Shown here: positions 61,028 to 64,000 of the stretch, one piece after another
Numbering within the stretch: position 1 is the first letter of the stretch
Layout: each line of letters starts with the position of its first letter
Position numbers and translations under genes: made by a program
The notes under the pieces: generated by a model
The model's input: the letters and a program-made list of their open reading frames with translations, nothing else
Databases searched by the model: none
Told to the model about the DNA's origin: nothing
Assembly (NCBI GenBank): GCA_965222015.1
Contig: CBDCTL010000017.1
Location: 310,001 to 374,000 of the forward strand
Length of the DNA: 64,000 nt
Reading direction: 5' to 3'
From: JANQPX01 sp965222015
GTDB lineage: Bacteria; Pseudomonadota; Alphaproteobacteria; Geminicoccales; Geminicoccaceae

Positions 61028-62701
61028 ATGCGGGACGCGAACGGGGCATCACGAGACGAGGCACTCCCGATCCTCGACGTCTCGGGCTACTCGCTTCGCT
61101 ATCGTCTCCCGACCGGATTCTTGGATGCGCTCAAAGATGTGACTATCACCATCGATCGCGGCAAGACCCTTGGCCTGGTTGGCGAGTCCGGCTCGGGAAA
61201 GTCGTCGCTCGCCTGGGCCATTTTGCGCTACCTGCCCGGCAATGCCGAGGAAAACGACGGACGCATTTTGCTCTCGGGCGAGAATCTGCGGGAGATGACG
61301 CCAGAGAAGATCCTGGAGATCCGAGGGCAGCGGATCAGCATGGTGTTTCAGGATCCTTCGACCTCGCTCAATCCCACCATGCGTCTCGGCGAGCAGCTTG
61401 CCGAGGTGCTGATTCGTCACCGCGGCCTCCCACCGCAGGAGGCGTGGGCGGAGGGCGAGGCGGCGCTGGGCAGGACCGGGATCGCCCGCCCGGCCGAGAT
61501 GATGCGCCGCTATCCGCACGAAGCCTCCGGCGGCGAGAAACAGCGCGTGGTCATCGCCACGGCGTTCGCCTGCAATCCTGATCTGATCGTCTTCGACGAG
61601 CCGACCACGGCGCTCGACGTCATCACGGCACATCAGATCCTCGACCTCTTCCGCCGTCTGCAGGACGAGACCGGCGTTGCCGCTCTCTACATCTCGCACG
61701 ATCTCGGCCTGGTCTCGCGGGTCGCCGATGAGGTCGCGGTCATCGAGGCCGGCGCCATCGTCGAAACAGGTCCTTGCGAGAGAGTCTTCAGGGAACCGCG
61801 TCATCCCTATACGAGGTCACTGCTCGACGCGGTGCCTCGGCCGAAGGTCTGGCTCGGGACTGAGCGCTGCGGGCAGGGCGAGCAGGCATTGCTTTCGACA
61901 TCCGGCGTGACCGTCGAGTATGGGCGCCAATCCAGCATCGCCCGCCTGCTCGCGCCGAAGCCGACCTTTCTCGGCGCGCGTGACGTCAGCCTCTCGGTTC
62001 GCAAGGGCGAGCTCTTGGGCCTTGTCGGCGAATCCGGCTCCGGCAAATCGACCATGGCCAAGGTCGTGTCCGGACTTCAGGACTTTGACGGGACGCTCGA
62101 CTTTCGCGACCGACGCTTCACCAGCCGGCGTGAGATCGACCGCGATTATCGACGAGCGGTACAAATCGTCTTTCAGCATCCAGATGCGTCGCTCAATCCG
62201 CGCCAAAGAATAGGCGAGATCCTGTCCCGGCCGCTCCACCTTTACGATATGGTTCCGAAGGACCAGCGCGCCCTGCGCATCGAGGAACTGCTGAAAGGCG
62301 TGCGGCTGCCTCCCGACTATGCCAACCGGTTTCCGCACCAGCTTTCGGGCGGCGAAAAGCAGCGCGTCGCCATCGCTCGCGCCTTTGCGGCCGAGCCCGC
62401 CTTGGTGATCTGCGACGAGATCACCGCGTCCCTCGATGTCTCGGTGCAGGCGTCGGTGGCGCGGCTGCTTGCCGATCTTCAGCGCCGGACCGGAACAGCC
62501 TGTCTGTTCATCACCCACGATCTGAACCTGGTGCGCCAGCTCGCCCATCGCATCTGCGTGATGCAACGGGGTGAGCTGGTCGACAGTTTCGATCGGGACG
62601 ATGCCGAGACGCCCGATCGTCACCCCTATACCCGAGCCCTTCTCGCCGCCGTGCCGCCACCGGCCGTCGACGCCGTCCCGCTAGCCTTGGAAACGACATG
62701 A
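61028..62701 (+). CDS. Dipeptide-type ABC transporter, fused DppD-DppF ATPases
   Basis: 557 residues with two full nucleotide-binding domains. NBD1: GESGSGKSS, FQDPSTSLNPTMR, ASGGEKQR, VFDEPTTALDV, ISHDL. NBD2 (from about 315): GESGSGKST, FQHPDASLNPRQR, LSGGEKQR, ICDEITASLDVS, ITHDL. The second Walker B ends in DEITASLD rather than DEPTSALD. One protein replaces the usual DppD and DppF pair. The stop overlaps the M20 gene (ATGA). Confidence 0.92.
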   Translation: MRDANGASRDEALPILDVSGYSLRYRLPTGFLDALKDVTITIDRGKTLGLVGESGSGKSSLAWAILRYLPGNAEENDGRILLSGENLREMTPEKILEIRGQRISMVFQDPSTSLNPTMRLGEQLAEVLIRHRGLPPQEAWAEGEAALGRTGIARPAEMMRRYPHEASGGEKQRVVIATAFACNPDLIVFDEPTTALDVITAHQILDLFRRLQDETGVAALYISHDLGLVSRVADEVAVIEAGAIVETGPCERVFREPRHPYTRSLLDAVPRPKVWLGTERCGQGEQALLSTSGVTVEYGRQSSIARLLAPKPTFLGARDVSLSVRKGELLGLVGESGSGKSTMAKVVSGLQDFDGTLDFRDRRFTSRREIDRDYRRAVQIVFQHPDASLNPRQRIGEILSRPLHLYDMVPKDQRALRIEELLKGVRLPPDYANRFPHQLSGGEKQRVAIARAFAAEPALVICDEITASLDVSVQASVARLLADLQRRTGTACLFITHDLNLVRQLAHRICVMQRGELVDSFDRDDAETPDRHPYTRALLAAVPPPAVDAVPLALETT

Positions 62702-63918
62702 CCGACGCCTTCGCGCTCGCCCGCGACATCGACGAAAATGCCTGTCTCGAAACTCTGGCCGAGATGGTCCGGCAGAAGAGCTATTCCGAAACCGAGGGCG
62801 AGCGGCGGCTTGCCGAACGCATGGTCGAGATCATGGCAGCGATGGGGCTGGAGGCTGAGCTTCAGCTGATCGACGGCGATCGGGTCAATGCCATCGGCAT
62901 CTGGCGTGGCACGGGCGGCGGCAAGAGTCTTCTCTTCAACGGCCATCTCGACACCAACCCGGTGGGCGAAGGCTGGACGGTCGATCCCTGGGGCGGGCTG
63001 ATCGACGACGGCTTCATCTACGGCATCGGCGTCTCGAACATGAAGGCCGGCGATGCGGCCTCGCTCTCCGCCGTCAAGACATTGATCGATGCCGGCGTCC
63101 GCCTCAAAGGCGACGTCATTCTGACCTATGTCGTCGGCGAGCTGCAGGGCGGCGTCGGCACGCTTGCCGCGGTGAAGCAGGGTGTTCGGGCGGACTATTT
63201 CATCAATTCCGAGCCGACCGACTTGCAGGCCGTGACCATGCATGCCGCCGCCTTCGTCTTTCATATCGAGCTCGAAGGCATCACCCGGCATCTCTCGAAA
63301 CGTGAAGAGGCGGTCGATGCGATCCGAGCCGCCTCGGGGCTGATCCCAACGCTCACCGACCTGACCTTTTCCGATGCGCCGACCGACGAGCACCGTTCGA
63401 TCAATCGTGTGCATGTCGGCACCATCCAGGGCGCGCTCGGCCGCGAGTTCCACACATGGCGAGCCCCTCAAGTCGCCGATTTTGTTCACCTCTCGGGCTC
63501 CGGCCGCTATGGCCCCGGCCAAACCGAAGCCCAGGCCATCGCCGACATCCGTGCCGTGCTCGATCAGCTCGAAGCCGAATGGCCCGGCCTCAAAGCAAAA
63601 GTCTGGGCCGAGACACGAGACGGCAAACCCTCGATGCCCGCCTTTGAAGTCGCCAAGGACTCGCGCGTCGTCATGGCGCTCAATGGCGCCTACCGTGCGA
63701 TACGGCATCAGGACCAGCCGACAGGTGCGATCACGCCGCCCGGCTTCTACGGCACGGACGCCGGCCATCTCTACGTGGAAGGCGGCATGGAAGGCGTCGT
63801 CTGCGGCCCGGGTGGACGCTACAACACCATGCCGGATGAACGTGTCGACATTCCCGACTATCTCGACATGATCAGGATCTACCTGCTCACCATGTGCGAC
63901 ATCTGCGAGCAGGCCTGA
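62698..63918 (+). CDS. M20-family hydrolase (ArgE/DapE-like) with altered metal-site motifs
   Basis: 406 residues. FNGHLDTNPVGEGW gives the first His and Asp. The next block reads YGIGVSNMKAGDAAS, where most M20 enzymes have SDMKGG, so the bridging metal Asp is Asn. The catalytic Glu-Glu pair (usually DEExGG) reads GELQGGVGT. The dimerisation insert and a C-terminal GTDAGHLYVEGG histidine are present. It could be a natural variant with one metal or different chemistry rather than a dead gene, since the frame is intact. Last gene of the dipeptide-importer operon, expected to deacylate or cleave the imported compound. Confidence 0.82.
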   Translation: MTDAFALARDIDENACLETLAEMVRQKSYSETEGERRLAERMVEIMAAMGLEAELQLIDGDRVNAIGIWRGTGGGKSLLFNGHLDTNPVGEGWTVDPWGGLIDDGFIYGIGVSNMKAGDAASLSAVKTLIDAGVRLKGDVILTYVVGELQGGVGTLAAVKQGVRADYFINSEPTDLQAVTMHAAAFVFHIELEGITRHLSKREEAVDAIRAASGLIPTLTDLTFSDAPTDEHRSINRVHVGTIQGALGREFHTWRAPQVADFVHLSGSGRYGPGQTEAQAIADIRAVLDQLEAEWPGLKAKVWAETRDGKPSMPAFEVAKDSRVVMALNGAYRAIRHQDQPTGAITPPGFYGTDAGHLYVEGGMEGVVCGPGGRYNTMPDERVDIPDYLDMIRIYLLTMCDICEQA

Positions 63919-63926
63919 CTTTCCCT

Positions 63927-64000
63927 TCAGCCAGCATCCTCGAAGGTCTGGTGATAGCCGTCGGGGTCGCCGACCCAGGCGTAGATTTCCCAGAGATTGC
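63927..64000 (-). CDS. 3' end of an unidentified minus-strand gene (partial)
   Basis: The complement of the last 74 bases reads a continuous frame ending EIYAWVGDPDGYHQTFEDAG and TGA at 63929-63927. It converges with the M20 gene 9 bases away, and the tight spacing and codon use suit a real gene whose body lies beyond the right edge. I do not recognise the family from these 24 residues. Confidence 0.5.
   Translation of the reverse strand, partial: NLWEIYAWVGDPDGYHQTFEDAG

Noticed and set aside
1..64000. CRISPR arrays, insertion sequences, phage genes, tRNA or rRNA genes
   Set aside because: No regularly spaced repeats, transposase or integrase motifs, or RNA-gene signatures were found. The decayed genes at 6026-8586 are not flanked by recognisable mobile-element ends.

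Overview
The window is GC-rich DNA, densely packed with genes and rich in ATGA/GTGA/TTGA stop-start overlaps. It is almost entirely solute importers and the enzymes that process what they bring in. Codon use, the mix of TRAP and ABC importers, and families such as DMGDH/GcvT fusions, three-part HcnABC-like dehydrogenases and HyuA-HyuB fusions fit an alphaproteobacterium (possibly Rhodospirillales/Geminicoccales-like; this is a weak guess). I see no housekeeping gene, rRNA, tRNA, CRISPR array, transposase or replication gene, so it reads as an accessory catabolic region. Only one transcription regulator (a GntR/FCD protein) is visible among about 50 genes and seven importers.

Layout. (1) 6-8586, plus strand: a sarcosine/dimethylglycine dehydrogenase-like flavoprotein, a frameshifted MDR dehydrogenase, an enolase-superfamily enzyme resembling cis-3-hydroxyproline dehydratase/hydroxyproline-betaine epimerase, a class III aminotransferase, then three decayed genes (arsC-like, HcnB-like, M20 deacylase). 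(2) 8597-12277, minus strand: a DHDPS-family lyase and an intact three-subunit amino-acid dehydrogenase. (3) 12401-16455: a polar amino acid ABC importer and a DUF6282-like hydrolase. (4) 16410-27530: two dioxygenases of the PhyH family, an SMP-30-like protein, two tandem TRAP importers, an amidohydrolase and a second enolase-superfamily enzyme. (5) 27578-35599, minus strand: an M81 peptidase, a second polar amino acid ABC importer, a frameshifted DadA-like oxidase, a third enolase-superfamily enzyme and the GntR regulator. (6) 35865-43632: a sugar-type ABC importer interleaved with two paralogous iron-type alcohol dehydrogenases, a RidA protein and an SDR. (7) 43753-50583, minus strand: SDR, RraA-like, quinone oxidoreductase and a spermidine-type ABC importer. 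(8) 50708-63918: a HyuA-HyuB fusion, two creatinase-fold proteins, a class I amidotransferase, a dipeptide-type ABC importer with fused ATPases and an M20 hydrolase; the 3' end of one more minus-strand gene lies at the right edge.

How it may work together. Each importer sits with its own small set of enzymes. The most coherent reading is block 1-3: N-demethylase, hydroxyproline-type epimerase/dehydratase, D-hydroxyproline-type dehydrogenase and DHDPS-type deaminase beside an amino acid importer. This could be a route for an N-methylated or hydroxylated proline. It is an inference from family membership.

Non-coding structure is notable: stem-loops follow most solute-binding-protein genes, a small dispersed repeat with a covarying hairpin appears after three gene ends, and a group of TGGT-nn-ACCA palindromes lies between the GntR gene and the sugar importer.
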